This document shows positions 47,470-57,676 of a DNA stretch of 64,000 nucleotides, piece after piece. This DNA is from an uncultured Pelagibacteraceae bacterium (GTDB lineage: Bacteria; Pseudomonadota; Alphaproteobacteria; Pelagibacterales; Pelagibacteraceae): positions 62,001 through 126,000 of the forward strand of contig CACHJZ010000001.1 of the NCBI GenBank assembly GCA_902580275.1, read 5' to 3'. The position numbers and the translations under genes are program-made. A model generated the notes under the pieces. That model did not search any database and was not told the DNA's origin. It saw only the letters and a program-made list of their open reading frames with translations. Every line of letters starts with the position of its first letter. Position 1 is the stretch's first letter.

Positions 47470-48612
47470 ATGCAATCAGAAAACGTATTTAATAGCTGGT
47501 CACATAGTAAATTCATATCAAATCAAAAATATAATTTTAGTCGTGAAGAAATTTTAAAAGTTTTACCAAAAAGTTTTATTGATGATGCTTACACATCAAT
47601 ATCAAGTTGGGAGGGATATAAAACTACTCCACTTATTGATTTAAATAAATTGTCTAAAAATTATAATTTAAATAAAATTTTTTATAAAGATGAATCTAAA
47701 AGATTCAAATTAAAATCTTTCAAAGCTCTTGGGGGAGCATATGCTGTAGAAAAAATTTCTGCTGGAAATAAAGATATTATTGTTTCAACTGCAACAGCTG
47801 GTAATCATGGAAAATCAGTAGCTTGGGGAGCTCAAAGACTAGGATTGAAAAGTAAAATATTTATAAGTGAAAATGTAAGTGAAAGTAGAGCAAAAGATAT
47901 TGCAAGCTTTGGTGCTGAAATTATCAGAGTTAAAGGAAATTATGACGACTCTCTTAAAGCTTGCATAAAACAATCAACTGAAAATAATTGGGAAATTATT
48001 CAAGATGTTGCCTGGCAAGATTATGAGCTTGTTCCAAAATTAACAATGTCAGGATATTCAGTGATGATTAAAGAGATATCCGAACAAACTAACCATTATA
48101 TAACACATATTTTTTTACAAGCAGGTGTTGGAGGTATGGCTTCAGCAGTTATTGCTGGTGTTGCAAGATATTTTAAAAGAATACCAAGGATAATTATTAT
48201 CGAACCTGAAAGTGCAGATTGTGTACTTGCAAGCATTGACAATTCTAAGCTCACAAAAGTGGAAATAAAAAAAGAAAGTATAATGGGTGGTATGTCCTGC
48301 GGGGAGGTATCTTTGGTCCCATGGCAAATAATTAAAAATTCTGTAAATAATTGTCTCAGTTTGTCAGATGATAATATAGCAACAACAGTGGCAATGTTAG
48401 CAAAAGGTGAATTTAGTAATGATAAAATAATTGGTGGGGAATGTTCTGCACCAGGTATTATGAGTTTGATAATGAGCTGTAATAACAAAAAAATTAAGCA
48501 ATCGTTAGACTTAAATGAGAAATCAAATGTTCTTTTAATTGGTTGTGAGGGAGACACAGATACAACACTTTACAAACGAATGATTTCATTGGGCAACGAA
48601 ACACTTAAATAA
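47470..48612 (+). CDS. PLP-dependent diaminopropionate ammonia-lyase-like enzyme
   Basis: 380 aa; FKLKSFKALGGAYAV PLP-lysine region, STATAGNHGKSVAWGAQRLG, GVGGMASAVIAG. Confidence 0.75.
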   Translation: MQSENVFNSWSHSKFISNQKYNFSREEILKVLPKSFIDDAYTSISSWEGYKTTPLIDLNKLSKNYNLNKIFYKDESKRFKLKSFKALGGAYAVEKISAGNKDIIVSTATAGNHGKSVAWGAQRLGLKSKIFISENVSESRAKDIASFGAEIIRVKGNYDDSLKACIKQSTENNWEIIQDVAWQDYELVPKLTMSGYSVMIKEISEQTNHYITHIFLQAGVGGMASAVIAGVARYFKRIPRIIIIEPESADCVLASIDNSKLTKVEIKKESIMGGMSCGEVSLVPWQIIKNSVNNCLSLSDDNIATTVAMLAKGEFSNDKIIGGECSAPGIMSLIMSCNNKKIKQSLDLNEKSNVLLIGCEGDTDTTLYKRMISLGNETLK

Positions 48613-48613
48613 A

Positions 48614-50035
48614 ATGAGTAAACACGCAGTATTTTGGATTAGAGACGATTTTAGAATAAAAAATAATCCAGCATTGTCATATGCAACAAATAATCATGAG
48701 TCTGTATCTGCAATCTATATATACAATAACTTAAAATTTGATCAAAAAAGAGAGGCACAAAAGTGGTGGATAAGCAAATCGCTTAAGGAATTTAGTAAAG
48801 ATTTACAAAAATTTAATATTAATCTAGAGATTTTTAATTCAGAGGAAATAAAATTTTTTTCTAAAATCAAAAAAGAAAAAGGATTAAGTGTTTACTGGAA
48901 TAAAATTTATGAACCAGATGAGCTAGATATAGACAAAAAATTAATTTCATATTTTGAAAAAGAAAAAATAAATTTTAAATTCTTTAAAGGAAATGTTCTT
49001 AACGAATTTAATAAAGTAAATAAAAGCGATGGGACACCTTTTAAAGTTTATAGTCCATTTTGGAGAAATGCTGAAAGAATTTACCTAGAAAAAGTTCCTG
49101 AAAAAAGTTCAAATGTAAAAAAAATAAAAAAAGCTAAAAATTTTTTTAATGGAGGTATTAATTCAGATAAAATACTTCCCAAAAAAAACTGGTACAAAAA
49201 GTTTGAAAATTACTGGACCACATCAGAAACCCAAGCTGAAAATATTTTGAACGAATTTATTAAAAAAGATATAGGTGATTATGGAATTGATAGAGATTTT
49301 CCGTCAAAAAAAGGTACTTCAAAGCTTTCACCATTTATACGTAATGGTCAAATTAGTGTACAAAATATTTTTGAAAAATGTTCAAAAATTAAACAAAAAA
49401 ATATTAGTATAAAAAAATATATAAACGAAATTGGATGGAGAGAGTTTTCTCATAGCCTAATTAATAATTTTCCACAAATGTTAAGTGGTAATCTTAGAAA
49501 AGAATTTGATCGATTTCCATGGGTTAAAAATAATAATTTTTTAAAAGCATGGAAAAGAGGGATGACTGGATACCCAATAGTTGATGCTGGAATGAGAGAA
49601 CTTTATGAAACCGGATGGATGCACAACAGAATTAGAATGGTTGTTGGATCCTTTTTAGTAAAACATTTGAGAATTAACTGGCAAGACGGAGAAAAACATT
49701 TTAGAAATTGTTTATTAGATTTTAATGCTGCAAACAATGTTGCACAATGGCAGTGGGTTGCTGGATGCGGAGCAGATGCAGCACCATATTTTAGAATTTT
49801 TAATCCCATTCTTCAGGGTGAAAAATTTGATAAAGACGGCGACTATGTTAAGAAGTGGGTACCTGAATTAACAAAAGTTCCAAAAAAATTTATTCATAAA
49901 CCATGGGAAATGGAAAAAAAATATCAAGAAGCAATTAAAACTATAATAGGTAAAGACTACCCTGCTCCCTTAGTAAAACATGAAGTTGCAAGACAGGAAG
50001 CTTTAAAGGCATTTCAAAGTCTTAAAAAAAATTAA
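48614..50035 (+). CDS. phrB: deoxyribodipyrimidine photolyase/cryptochrome family
   Basis: 473 aa; AVFWIRDDFRIKNNPAL, GMTGYPIVDAGMRELYETGWMHNRIRMVVGSFLVKHLRINWQDGEKHF. Confidence 0.95.
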   Translation: MSKHAVFWIRDDFRIKNNPALSYATNNHESVSAIYIYNNLKFDQKREAQKWWISKSLKEFSKDLQKFNINLEIFNSEEIKFFSKIKKEKGLSVYWNKIYEPDELDIDKKLISYFEKEKINFKFFKGNVLNEFNKVNKSDGTPFKVYSPFWRNAERIYLEKVPEKSSNVKKIKKAKNFFNGGINSDKILPKKNWYKKFENYWTTSETQAENILNEFIKKDIGDYGIDRDFPSKKGTSKLSPFIRNGQISVQNIFEKCSKIKQKNISIKKYINEIGWREFSHSLINNFPQMLSGNLRKEFDRFPWVKNNNFLKAWKRGMTGYPIVDAGMRELYETGWMHNRIRMVVGSFLVKHLRINWQDGEKHFRNCLLDFNAANNVAQWQWVAGCGADAAPYFRIFNPILQGEKFDKDGDYVKKWVPELTKVPKKFIHKPWEMEKKYQEAIKTIIGKDYPAPLVKHEVARQEALKAFQSLKKN

Positions 50036-50451
50036 TCTCCAATAAAATGATGTATAAGTTTTCTTTTATGTGGCTCTAATCTGTGTTCAAAAAGATATAT
50101 TCCTTGCCAAGTTCCTAATAATAAATTTCCACTTTTAACACTTAGAGATATTTGATTATTTGTTAAAGCTGATTTGATATGAGCTGGCATATCATCTTTT
50201 CCCTCAACGGTATGCACGTATAACTTATTATTCATTGGAACTAATTTATCAAAATAATTTATTAAATCAGTTTGCACATCTGGGTCTGCGTTTTCTTGAA
50301 CAATTAGAGATGCACTGGTATGTTGAATGCTTATATTTAAAATCCCATTTTTAAATCCATTAGCTTTGATCCAATCATTAGTTTTTTCTGTGAAATCGTA
50401 AAGTTTTTGTCCGTTCGTAGAAATTTCCAAATTGAAAAACTTTTGGATCAT
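50032..50451 (-). CDS. YjbQ family protein
   Basis: 139 aa; ILNISIQHTSASLIVQENADPDVQTDL, LLLGTWQGIYLFEHR. Confidence 0.9.
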   Translation of the reverse strand: MIQKFFNLEISTNGQKLYDFTEKTNDWIKANGFKNGILNISIQHTSASLIVQENADPDVQTDLINYFDKLVPMNNKLYVHTVEGKDDMPAHIKSALTNNQISLSVKSGNLLLGTWQGIYLFEHRLEPHKRKLIHHFIGD

Positions 50452-50876
50452 TTGTTTTTTTTGAAATCAATCCCGTATTCTGATCGTGGACCCTTTCTTA
50501 ATCCAAATGGTCCGGAAATAAAAATTGTCATTGGTTTTGTGCCAGGTTTTAAATCTACTCTGTGATAGTTATTAGCAGATCGGAAACCAATGTAACCAGG
50601 TGGCCTCCAAAATTTTCCTGTTTTTAAAGTTTCATAATATCCATCTCTTAGAATGATAGTTATATATGGAAATAAGTGGTTATGAACTCCATCACCATGG
50701 TCATCGTCTAGCATTTCATGAATTAAAATGTTGAATGGAAACCATTTTGGTCGATTTCTAAAAAGTAAATAATATCTATTCATCCATGGTTTAGCTTCAT
50801 TATACTTTGGGTGAGATGGACCCCTATCTAAGACAACTTTTTTTCTACCCAATTTTTCAAGTAATTTTAAAAACAT
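50448..50876 (-). CDS. cupin-like protein of unknown function
   Basis: 142 aa; DDDHGDGVHNHLFPYITIILRDGYYETL, HRVDLKPGTKPMTIFISGP. Confidence 0.65.
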   Translation of the reverse strand: MFLKLLEKLGRKKVVLDRGPSHPKYNEAKPWMNRYYLLFRNRPKWFPFNILIHEMLDDDHGDGVHNHLFPYITIILRDGYYETLKTGKFWRPPGYIGFRSANNYHRVDLKPGTKPMTIFISGPFGLRKGPRSEYGIDFKKNK

Positions 50877-52181
50877 TTAATTTAATTTAATAATAGAATT
50901 ATTCTTTGCAACATATAAATTTTGTCCCTGTACGACTGGCGAAGAAATCTTTTCTTTGTCAATTTTTAATACTGTATTTACAGATCCAGTTTTTATATCC
51001 ACAACGAGAAGTTTTCCATTATTTAAAGTTAAGTAAATATTAATTTGTCCCACTATAAATCCAACAGGTTTGATTTTTTTTCTTTTTTTCTTTTTGAAAT
51101 TACCTAATAAATAATTACTTCTAATCAAATTTCCACTTTCACTATCTATTACTACTAAATAACTCTCATTGGTAACAGTGAAGATTAAATTGTTAAAAAA
51201 AACAGGTCTTACATTTGAATTAATTTTTTGTTTCCAATTTACAAGCCCACTATCAGCATCTAAGGAAAAAAAACCATTGTTGTTATTCGAAAATAATATT
51301 GAGTTTTTTGCAGATATTAAATCAGAATTTTTAAAAAACATTGATTCATCGTATATCTTTTTCGATTGCGTTGGAGCTTGCCAAACTAATTCACCAGTAT
51401 CTGAATTAACTGCCGTGATATCACCAACACTATTATTAAAAATTATATTGTTTTTTTTTATAATTAAAGAATTTTTCTTTTGAGATTTAATTAACGGTTT
51501 ATCAGTTTTGAAATTCCAAATTTCTTGTCCATTTTTTAAGGAATAACAGCGCAATACATTATTTGCATCAACAACAAAAAATTTATTTTTAAATATTTTA
51601 ATTTGAGAATTAAATGGCGAGTCATTGTATTTAGTCCATAATAAATCACCAGTTTTCATATCAATAGCAAAATATTTGGCAATTGTGTCTACTACAATAA
51701 GTGTATCTTGGTTTGCTGATAAAAATAAAATAGGTTTTAATTTTTTTTCAATTTTTGTGTAATAATTTTTTTTCCAAAGAAGTTTTGAACTTTCATCAAA
51801 TTTAAGAATGGTTCCTTTGTTATCAAAAAAGATAATATTATTTTGGTTAATTATTATTTCTGGCTCATACTCATCAAATTTTTCGATTTTTGAAAATTTA
51901 TATTTTGATATACTTTTCAAATTTCCATTATAATTTGTTCTCCCGTTATTATTATCAAAGTAACTTAGTGGGTAATTTTCTTTTTTTAAATTGGATAAAT
52001 TTATTTCTAAACTTTTATTAACTTCTTTAAGTAGTATTTCTTCTTTTTTTGTAATTTGCTTAATATTTACTATTTTTTGGCCTTCGCTAATATTTCTCTT
52101 AGTCCAAAATGAAGAGTCTGAATTAAGTGAGCATGAAACCAAAAATAAAGATAATAATATAATTTTAATTATTTTATTCAC
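50877..52181 (-). CDS. bamB: PQQ-like beta-propeller lipoprotein, BamB-like
   Basis: 434 aa; lipobox LFLVSCSLN, repeated blades (GQEIWNFKTDKP, GELVWQAPTQS, GLVNWKQKINS). Confidence 0.75.
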   Translation of the reverse strand: MNKIIKIILLSLFLVSCSLNSDSSFWTKRNISEGQKIVNIKQITKKEEILLKEVNKSLEINLSNLKKENYPLSYFDNNNGRTNYNGNLKSISKYKFSKIEKFDEYEPEIIINQNNIIFFDNKGTILKFDESSKLLWKKNYYTKIEKKLKPILFLSANQDTLIVVDTIAKYFAIDMKTGDLLWTKYNDSPFNSQIKIFKNKFFVVDANNVLRCYSLKNGQEIWNFKTDKPLIKSQKKNSLIIKKNNIIFNNSVGDITAVNSDTGELVWQAPTQSKKIYDESMFFKNSDLISAKNSILFSNNNNGFFSLDADSGLVNWKQKINSNVRPVFFNNLIFTVTNESYLVVIDSESGNLIRSNYLLGNFKKKKRKKIKPVGFIVGQINIYLTLNNGKLLVVDIKTGSVNTVLKIDKEKISSPVVQGQNLYVAKNNSIIKLN

Positions 52182-52821
52182 TAAAGTCTCTGGTTAGTTT
52201 TTTTTGTGCTTCTAATTTTATCTCTTGATTGCCATCTTCATCATTTATAATTTCATTTAATAATTTTTTTGATTCTGCTTTATTATTTTTGAAATAAAAA
52301 AACTCTGCAAGTAAAAATAATGAATGTGACTTCCAAATACTATCAGAGTTTGTTACTGGTCTCAAAATTTCCACTAGCTCTGTTTCGTCCACAAAATCAG
52401 AATTATAAATTGCTTTTTTGTAAATATTTAAGTTTTTAATTTCTTTTTCTAAAGAATTTATATTAATAATAATATCAAAGTACTTATTTATTTCATCATT
52501 TTCACTTACTAGATCATTATCTAAAATAAAATATAGAGATAAAGGTGAGTAAGTTAAGTTTTTTTTCTCAATAATTCTAATTAACTCTTTAGTTGATTGT
52601 TCTGTATTTTTTAAATTATTAAAATTATTTACGATATTATTATAATTTTCAGCAATTTTGTTATGGTTTCTTGATTTTATTTCCACATAAACTAAATAAG
52701 CTAGTATTAAAATTATTACAGCTGCTATCGAAAAAATTAAATATTTACTGTTTTTTGAAAAAAAATTTTTTAGTTTTTCTTTTCTTGTGTTTTCATTAAT
52801 AATTTGGATTTCTTCTTCCAT
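52174..52821 (-). CDS. TM-anchored TPR/YfgM-like protein
   Basis: 215 aa; N-terminal TM helix, helical C-terminus; coupled to bamB-like gene. Confidence 0.65.
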   Translation of the reverse strand: MEEEIQIINENTRKEKLKNFFSKNSKYLIFSIAAVIILILAYLVYVEIKSRNHNKIAENYNNIVNNFNNLKNTEQSTKELIRIIEKKNLTYSPLSLYFILDNDLVSENDEINKYFDIIININSLEKEIKNLNIYKKAIYNSDFVDETELVEILRPVTNSDSIWKSHSLFLLAEFFYFKNNKAESKKLLNEIINDEDGNQEIKLEAQKKLTRDFSE

Positions 52822-52824
52822 GGT

Positions 52825-55494
52825 TTACATCATATTCCTCAAAACAAATTGTAGGATTCCTCCATTTTTATAATACTCAAGTTCATTCTGTGTATCTATT
52901 CTACATAATGTTTTGATTATCTTTATATCACCTGATTGATATTTTATTTGTATTTCAATTTTATCTGATGGATTTATTCCATTTTCAATTTTTAGAATAG
53001 AAATTAACTCTGAACCATTTAGTTTTAGTTTTTTTCTATCGACCCCTTCCATAAATTGTAAAGGAAGTATACCCATACCAATTAGATTGGATCTATGGAT
53101 CCTTTCAAAACTTTCAGCAATCACGGCTTTAATACCTAAAAGTTTTGTTCCTTTTGCTGCCCAATCTCTTGATGAGCCTGTACCATATTCTTTACCTCCA
53201 ATTACAATTAAATCTGTACCTCTTTTTTTATACTCCACGACCGCATCATATACGGGCATGACCTTGCCCTCAGGATATAGTTTTGTAAAACCGCCTTCAG
53301 TCCCTGGAGCAATCTCATTTCTAATTCGTATGTTTGCAAATGTTCCTCTCATCATTACTTCATGGTTTCCTCTTCTTGAGCCGTATGAGTTATAATCTTT
53401 TGGTAAAACCTGATGCTTCATGAAATATTCTCCAGTTGGACTATCTTTCTGAATAGATCCAGCTGGTGAAATGTGGTCTGTTGTAACCATGTCTCCTAAA
53501 ATTAGCAATGGTCTCGCATCTTTAATTTCTTTGAATCCCTCAGGCTTGTCTGAAAGAGAGTCGAAGAAAGGTGGTCTTTTAACATATGTAGAACTTTCAT
53601 CCCAATTATAAATACTCGTTTTATCTGTTTTAATTTTTTGCCATTGTGTAGGTCCTAATGATACATTTGAATATCTTTTAATAAACATATCAGGATTTAA
53701 AGATTTATTTAAAGTGTCCTCAATTTCTTTATTTGTAGGCCAAATATCTTTGAGAAAAATATCTTTTCCATTTTTGCTTTTACCTAAAGAATCTTTGTAT
53801 AGATCAACTTCCATATGTCCAGCTAAAGCGTAAGCAACAACTAAAGGGGGTGATGCTAAATAATTAGCTTTTATATGTGGTGATATTCTTCCTTCGAAGT
53901 TTCTATTACCTGATAAAACAGAAACTGCATATAAATTTTTACTTTCTATCGCTTTAACAATATTATCATTTAGAGGGCCAGAGTTTCCAATGCATGTTGT
54001 GCAACCATATCCAACTAAGTTAAAACCAAGTATATCCAAGTATTTGTTTAATCCAGCTTTTTCTAAGTAATCTGTTACAACTTGTGAACCAGGAGCTAGA
54101 GAAGTTTTGACCCATGGTTTTGTTTGGAGACCAAGTTCAACAGCTTTTTTTGCAAGTAATCCTGCACCAATTAAAACATTTGGATTGGATGTATTAGTAC
54201 ATGATGTAATTGCAGCGATTAATATTGATCCATCTTCGATTTCAAAATCTGTATTTTCAACTTTTGAATTAATTTTTTCATTTCTACCTGTTGCGTCTTT
54301 AAAAACTTTTTTAAAACTTTCTGAGGCTTCATTTAATAAAACTTTGTCTTGTGGTCTTTTTGGTCCAGAAATAGTTGGAACAACTTTTGACATATCTAAT
54401 GATATTGTATCAGTAAATTCTATATCTTCACTCGCCCAGAGACCTTGGACTTTTGCATATTCTTCAACTATTTTAACTTCATTTTCGTCTCTTCCTGAAA
54501 ATTTTAAATATTTCAAGGTTTCGTTATCAACTGGAAAAAATCCACAAGTGGCTCCATATTCTGGTGCCATATTAGCTATGGTTGCACGGTCTGCGAGTGA
54601 TAAATTTTTTAATCCGTCACCAAAAAACTCAACAAATTTTCCAACTACTCCTTTATCTCTTAACATCTTAACAACTGTCAAAACTAGGTCAGTTGCTGTG
54701 GTTCCCTCTGGTAATTTATTTTTCACCTCAAACCCAATCACCTCTGGTATTAACATTGAAATTGGTTGACCAAGCATTCCTGCCTCTGCTTCAATACCTC
54801 CGACACCCCATCCAAGAACTGATAAACCATTAACCATTGTTGTATGACTATCTGTTCCAACCAGAGTATCTGGAAATAAGTATTCATCATCTTTGTAAGA
54901 TTCTTTCCAAACAACTTTTGATAGATATTCTAGGTTCACTTGATGGCAAATGCCTGTTCCAGGAGGAACTATTCTAAAATTATTGAATGCTTGCTGTCCC
55001 CATTTTAAAAAGGAATATCTTTCACCATTTCTTTCAAATTCAATATCTACATTTTTTTCAAAAGAATCTGATTTAGCCGATTGATCTACTTGAACTGAAT
55101 GGTCTATAACTAAATCGACTGAGGATAGTGGATTTATTTTTTTAGGATCTTTATTTTTTTCTTTAACAGCCTCTCTCATTGCAGCTAAATCTGCAACTGC
55201 AGGTATACCTGTGTAGTCTTGTAATAAAACTCTTGCAGGTCTATATGCTATTTCTGTATTAGATTTTTTTTCTTTAAGCCAATTTTTGACTGAATCAATT
55301 TGTTTTCTAGTTACTGTTAAATCATCCTCGTACCTTAATAAATTTTCTAGAAGTACCTTTAATGACTTCGGAAGTCTGGATATACCTGATAATCCATTTT
55401 TTTCAGCCTCAGCAAGCGAATAATATTTATAATCTTTAGAATTAATATTTATTGTATTTAAAGATTTATAAGAATTTTTATTACCTGGTTTCAT
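52825..55494 (-). CDS. acnA: aconitate hydratase
   Basis: 889 aa; PDTLVGTDSHTTMVNGLSVLGWGVGGIEAEA, AITSCTNTSNPNV, YGCTTCIGNSGPL, KEYGTGSSRDWAAKGT. Confidence 0.97.
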   Translation of the reverse strand: MKPGNKNSYKSLNTININSKDYKYYSLAEAEKNGLSGISRLPKSLKVLLENLLRYEDDLTVTRKQIDSVKNWLKEKKSNTEIAYRPARVLLQDYTGIPAVADLAAMREAVKEKNKDPKKINPLSSVDLVIDHSVQVDQSAKSDSFEKNVDIEFERNGERYSFLKWGQQAFNNFRIVPPGTGICHQVNLEYLSKVVWKESYKDDEYLFPDTLVGTDSHTTMVNGLSVLGWGVGGIEAEAGMLGQPISMLIPEVIGFEVKNKLPEGTTATDLVLTVVKMLRDKGVVGKFVEFFGDGLKNLSLADRATIANMAPEYGATCGFFPVDNETLKYLKFSGRDENEVKIVEEYAKVQGLWASEDIEFTDTISLDMSKVVPTISGPKRPQDKVLLNEASESFKKVFKDATGRNEKINSKVENTDFEIEDGSILIAAITSCTNTSNPNVLIGAGLLAKKAVELGLQTKPWVKTSLAPGSQVVTDYLEKAGLNKYLDILGFNLVGYGCTTCIGNSGPLNDNIVKAIESKNLYAVSVLSGNRNFEGRISPHIKANYLASPPLVVAYALAGHMEVDLYKDSLGKSKNGKDIFLKDIWPTNKEIEDTLNKSLNPDMFIKRYSNVSLGPTQWQKIKTDKTSIYNWDESSTYVKRPPFFDSLSDKPEGFKEIKDARPLLILGDMVTTDHISPAGSIQKDSPTGEYFMKHQVLPKDYNSYGSRRGNHEVMMRGTFANIRIRNEIAPGTEGGFTKLYPEGKVMPVYDAVVEYKKRGTDLIVIGGKEYGTGSSRDWAAKGTKLLGIKAVIAESFERIHRSNLIGMGILPLQFMEGVDRKKLKLNGSELISILKIENGINPSDKIEIQIKYQSGDIKIIKTLCRIDTQNELEYYKNGGILQFVLRNMM

Positions 55495-55537
55495 AATTTA
55501 TATCTTATAGATTATTAAGTCCTAATTATGTATTAAA

Positions 55538-56128
55538 TTATAGATAAAATGTTCCAATACAAGCCAATAAAAGAGAAGCCATAGCATAGTTAAAGATTTT
55601 AATAAATTTCTCATTTGTCGCAAATCTTCTGAAAAATTTGCCTACAAATGTCCAAAAAGTAATACTGATTAATGCACAAGTAAATGATACGAGGATGACC
55701 CAAAATGAATAATTAATAAAATTATTTCCACTCTCGACATATGTAGATACTATTATAATTCCTACAATTACTCCCTTAGGGTTCAAAAACTGAAAAAAAA
55801 ATGTATCAAAAAACTTTACAGGATTCTCTTTTTTATTTTCTGTTTGATTTTTTGAAAACGCTATTTTGTAAGCTAAATAAACAAGGAAGAGTGATCCGGA
55901 GACTTTAAGTATTTCTTGTAATAAGGGATAGATTTTGAATACATTTATTAAACCAAAATTAAGTACACACACCATTGCAGTAAAACCAAAAATCACACCA
56001 AGCATATGTGGAAAAGTTTTAACTACCCCAAAATTAAAACCTGAATATGACGCAACTATATTATTCGGTCCTGGTGAACAACTAGTACCAAGCATAAATA
56101 ATGACAATGACAGTAATTCCGGGTGCAT
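55538..56128 (-). CDS. LysE-family translocator
   Basis: 196 aa; LGTSCSPGPNNIVASYSG and multi-TM pattern. Confidence 0.8.
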   Translation of the reverse strand: MHPELLSLSLFMLGTSCSPGPNNIVASYSGFNFGVVKTFPHMLGVIFGFTAMVCVLNFGLINVFKIYPLLQEILKVSGSLFLVYLAYKIAFSKNQTENKKENPVKFFDTFFFQFLNPKGVIVGIIIVSTYVESGNNFINYSFWVILVSFTCALISITFWTFVGKFFRRFATNEKFIKIFNYAMASLLLACIGTFYL

Positions 56129-56131
56129 ATT

Positions 56132-56473
56132 TTATGCTATTGGCAGTCCGTTTTCAGCTTTTTGAGATGGGTGAACTAATGTTACTTTTCCCTCTTTATC
56201 AATAGATCCCAAAATTAATACTTGTGAAATTACTCCTGCAATATTTTTTTCTGGAAAATTACATACTCCTATTACCTGTTTTCCAATTAGATTATCTTTG
56301 TTATAAAAATGTGTTATTTGTGCTGAAGACTGTTTAATTCCAATCTCACTTCCAAAATCAACTTTTAGAACTAATGAAGGTTTTCTTGCTTTTTCATTTT
56401 TTTCAACTGATATTACTGTCCCTAAACGAATGTCTATCTTTTGAAAATCATCATAGGTTATTTGTTCTTTCAT
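56132..56473 (-). CDS. csaA: tRNA-binding domain protein CsaA-like
   Basis: 113 aa; FQKIDIRLGTVISVEK, QVIGVCNFPEKNIAGVISQVLILG. Confidence 0.85.
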   Translation of the reverse strand: MKEQITYDDFQKIDIRLGTVISVEKNEKARKPSLVLKVDFGSEIGIKQSSAQITHFYNKDNLIGKQVIGVCNFPEKNIAGVISQVLILGSIDKEGKVTLVHPSQKAENGLPIA

Positions 56474-56497
56474 AATAATAATATATAATTAGTTGTA

Positions 56498-57676
56498 ATG
56501 AAAATAGATAACATATTATTTGAAAAATCAATAAAGATTCTTAAAGATTTAATATCTTTTAAAACAATTTCAGGTGAAAATAATTCTTCTTTAATTAATT
56601 ATTGTGAAGATATACTTACAAAATGTGGTGCTTCATCTTTTAAGGTTTTTGATGATGAAAAAAAAAGGGTAAATCTTTTTGCTACATTAAAAGCAAAAAA
56701 ACCAAATGGAAAAGAGCCTATAATTCTTTCGGGTCACACAGATGTAGTGCCAGTATCTAAAGGTTGGTCCACAGACCCTTTTATTGCAGAGATAAAAGAT
56801 GAAAAATTATATGGTAGAGGTTCTTGCGACATGAAGGGATTTTTAGCTTGTTCGTTGGCTTTTGCAGAAATATTTTCAAAATCAAATCTTTCAAGAGATA
56901 TACACTTTTCTCTAACGTTTGATGAGGAAACTGCATGTATTGGAGCTCCCTTATTGATTAAAGAACTAAAAAAAAGAAAAATAACAAATGGAATTTGTAT
57001 CGTAGGCGAACCAACAGAAATGAAAATTATAGACTCTCACAAAGCATGTTATGAGTATACAACTTTTTTTGAGGGTTTAGCTGGTCATAGTTCCAAACCA
57101 GATGAAGGAGTGAATGCAGCTGAATATGCATCGAAATATGTTAATAAATTAATGTCATTAAGAAATGATTTGATGAATAGGAAACCAAAAAACTCCATAT
57201 TTACTCCTGCCTATTCAACTTTATCGATTGGTGGAATATTTGGAGGAATTGCTCACAATGTTATAGCTGACAAATGTCATGTCAATTGGGAAACCAGACC
57301 TGTGAATAAAGAGGATGGTATATTTTTAAATAGTGAAATCGATAAATATGCAGATGGTCTTTTATTAGAAATGAAAAAAAAATATCCAAATGCATCTATT
57401 AAAAAAAAAATAATTGGAGAAATAATTGGATTTCATAGAGTAAATGACTCCAAAGCTTGCGAATTTGTATCTAGTATTACAGGAGATAATTCTAGAGAAG
57501 TCGTATCTTTTGGAACAGAGGCAGGATTATTTCAAGAAATTGGAATAAGCACTGTAGTTTGTGGACCTGGATCGATAGAACAAGCTCATAAAATTGACGA
57601 ATTTATTGAACTAAGTGAAATTAAAAAATGTTTGGCTTTTTTAGAAGGTGTAAAAGAAAAATCGGTGATAAATTAA
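56498..57676 (+). CDS. argE: acetylornithine deacetylase-like M20 peptidase
   Basis: 392 aa; ILSGHTDVVPV, YGRGSCDMKGFLAC, TFDEETACIGA, FGTEAGLFQEIGISTVVCGPGSIEQAH. Confidence 0.8.
   Translation: MKIDNILFEKSIKILKDLISFKTISGENNSSLINYCEDILTKCGASSFKVFDDEKKRVNLFATLKAKKPNGKEPIILSGHTDVVPVSKGWSTDPFIAEIKDEKLYGRGSCDMKGFLACSLAFAEIFSKSNLSRDIHFSLTFDEETACIGAPLLIKELKKRKITNGICIVGEPTEMKIIDSHKACYEYTTFFEGLAGHSSKPDEGVNAAEYASKYVNKLMSLRNDLMNRKPKNSIFTPAYSTLSIGGIFGGIAHNVIADKCHVNWETRPVNKEDGIFLNSEIDKYADGLLLEMKKKYPNASIKKKIIGEIIGFHRVNDSKACEFVSSITGDNSREVVSFGTEAGLFQEIGISTVVCGPGSIEQAHKIDEFIELSEIKKCLAFLEGVKEKSVIN

Noticed and set aside
48096-48557. 153-aa minus-strand ORF opposite the PLP lyase
   Set aside because: Shadow ORF antisense to a recognisable enzyme; no RBS or family signal.
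54107-54769. 220-aa plus-strand ORF opposite acnA
   Set aside because: Antisense to a strongly conserved aconitase; low-complexity hydrophobic translation typical of shadow ORFs.
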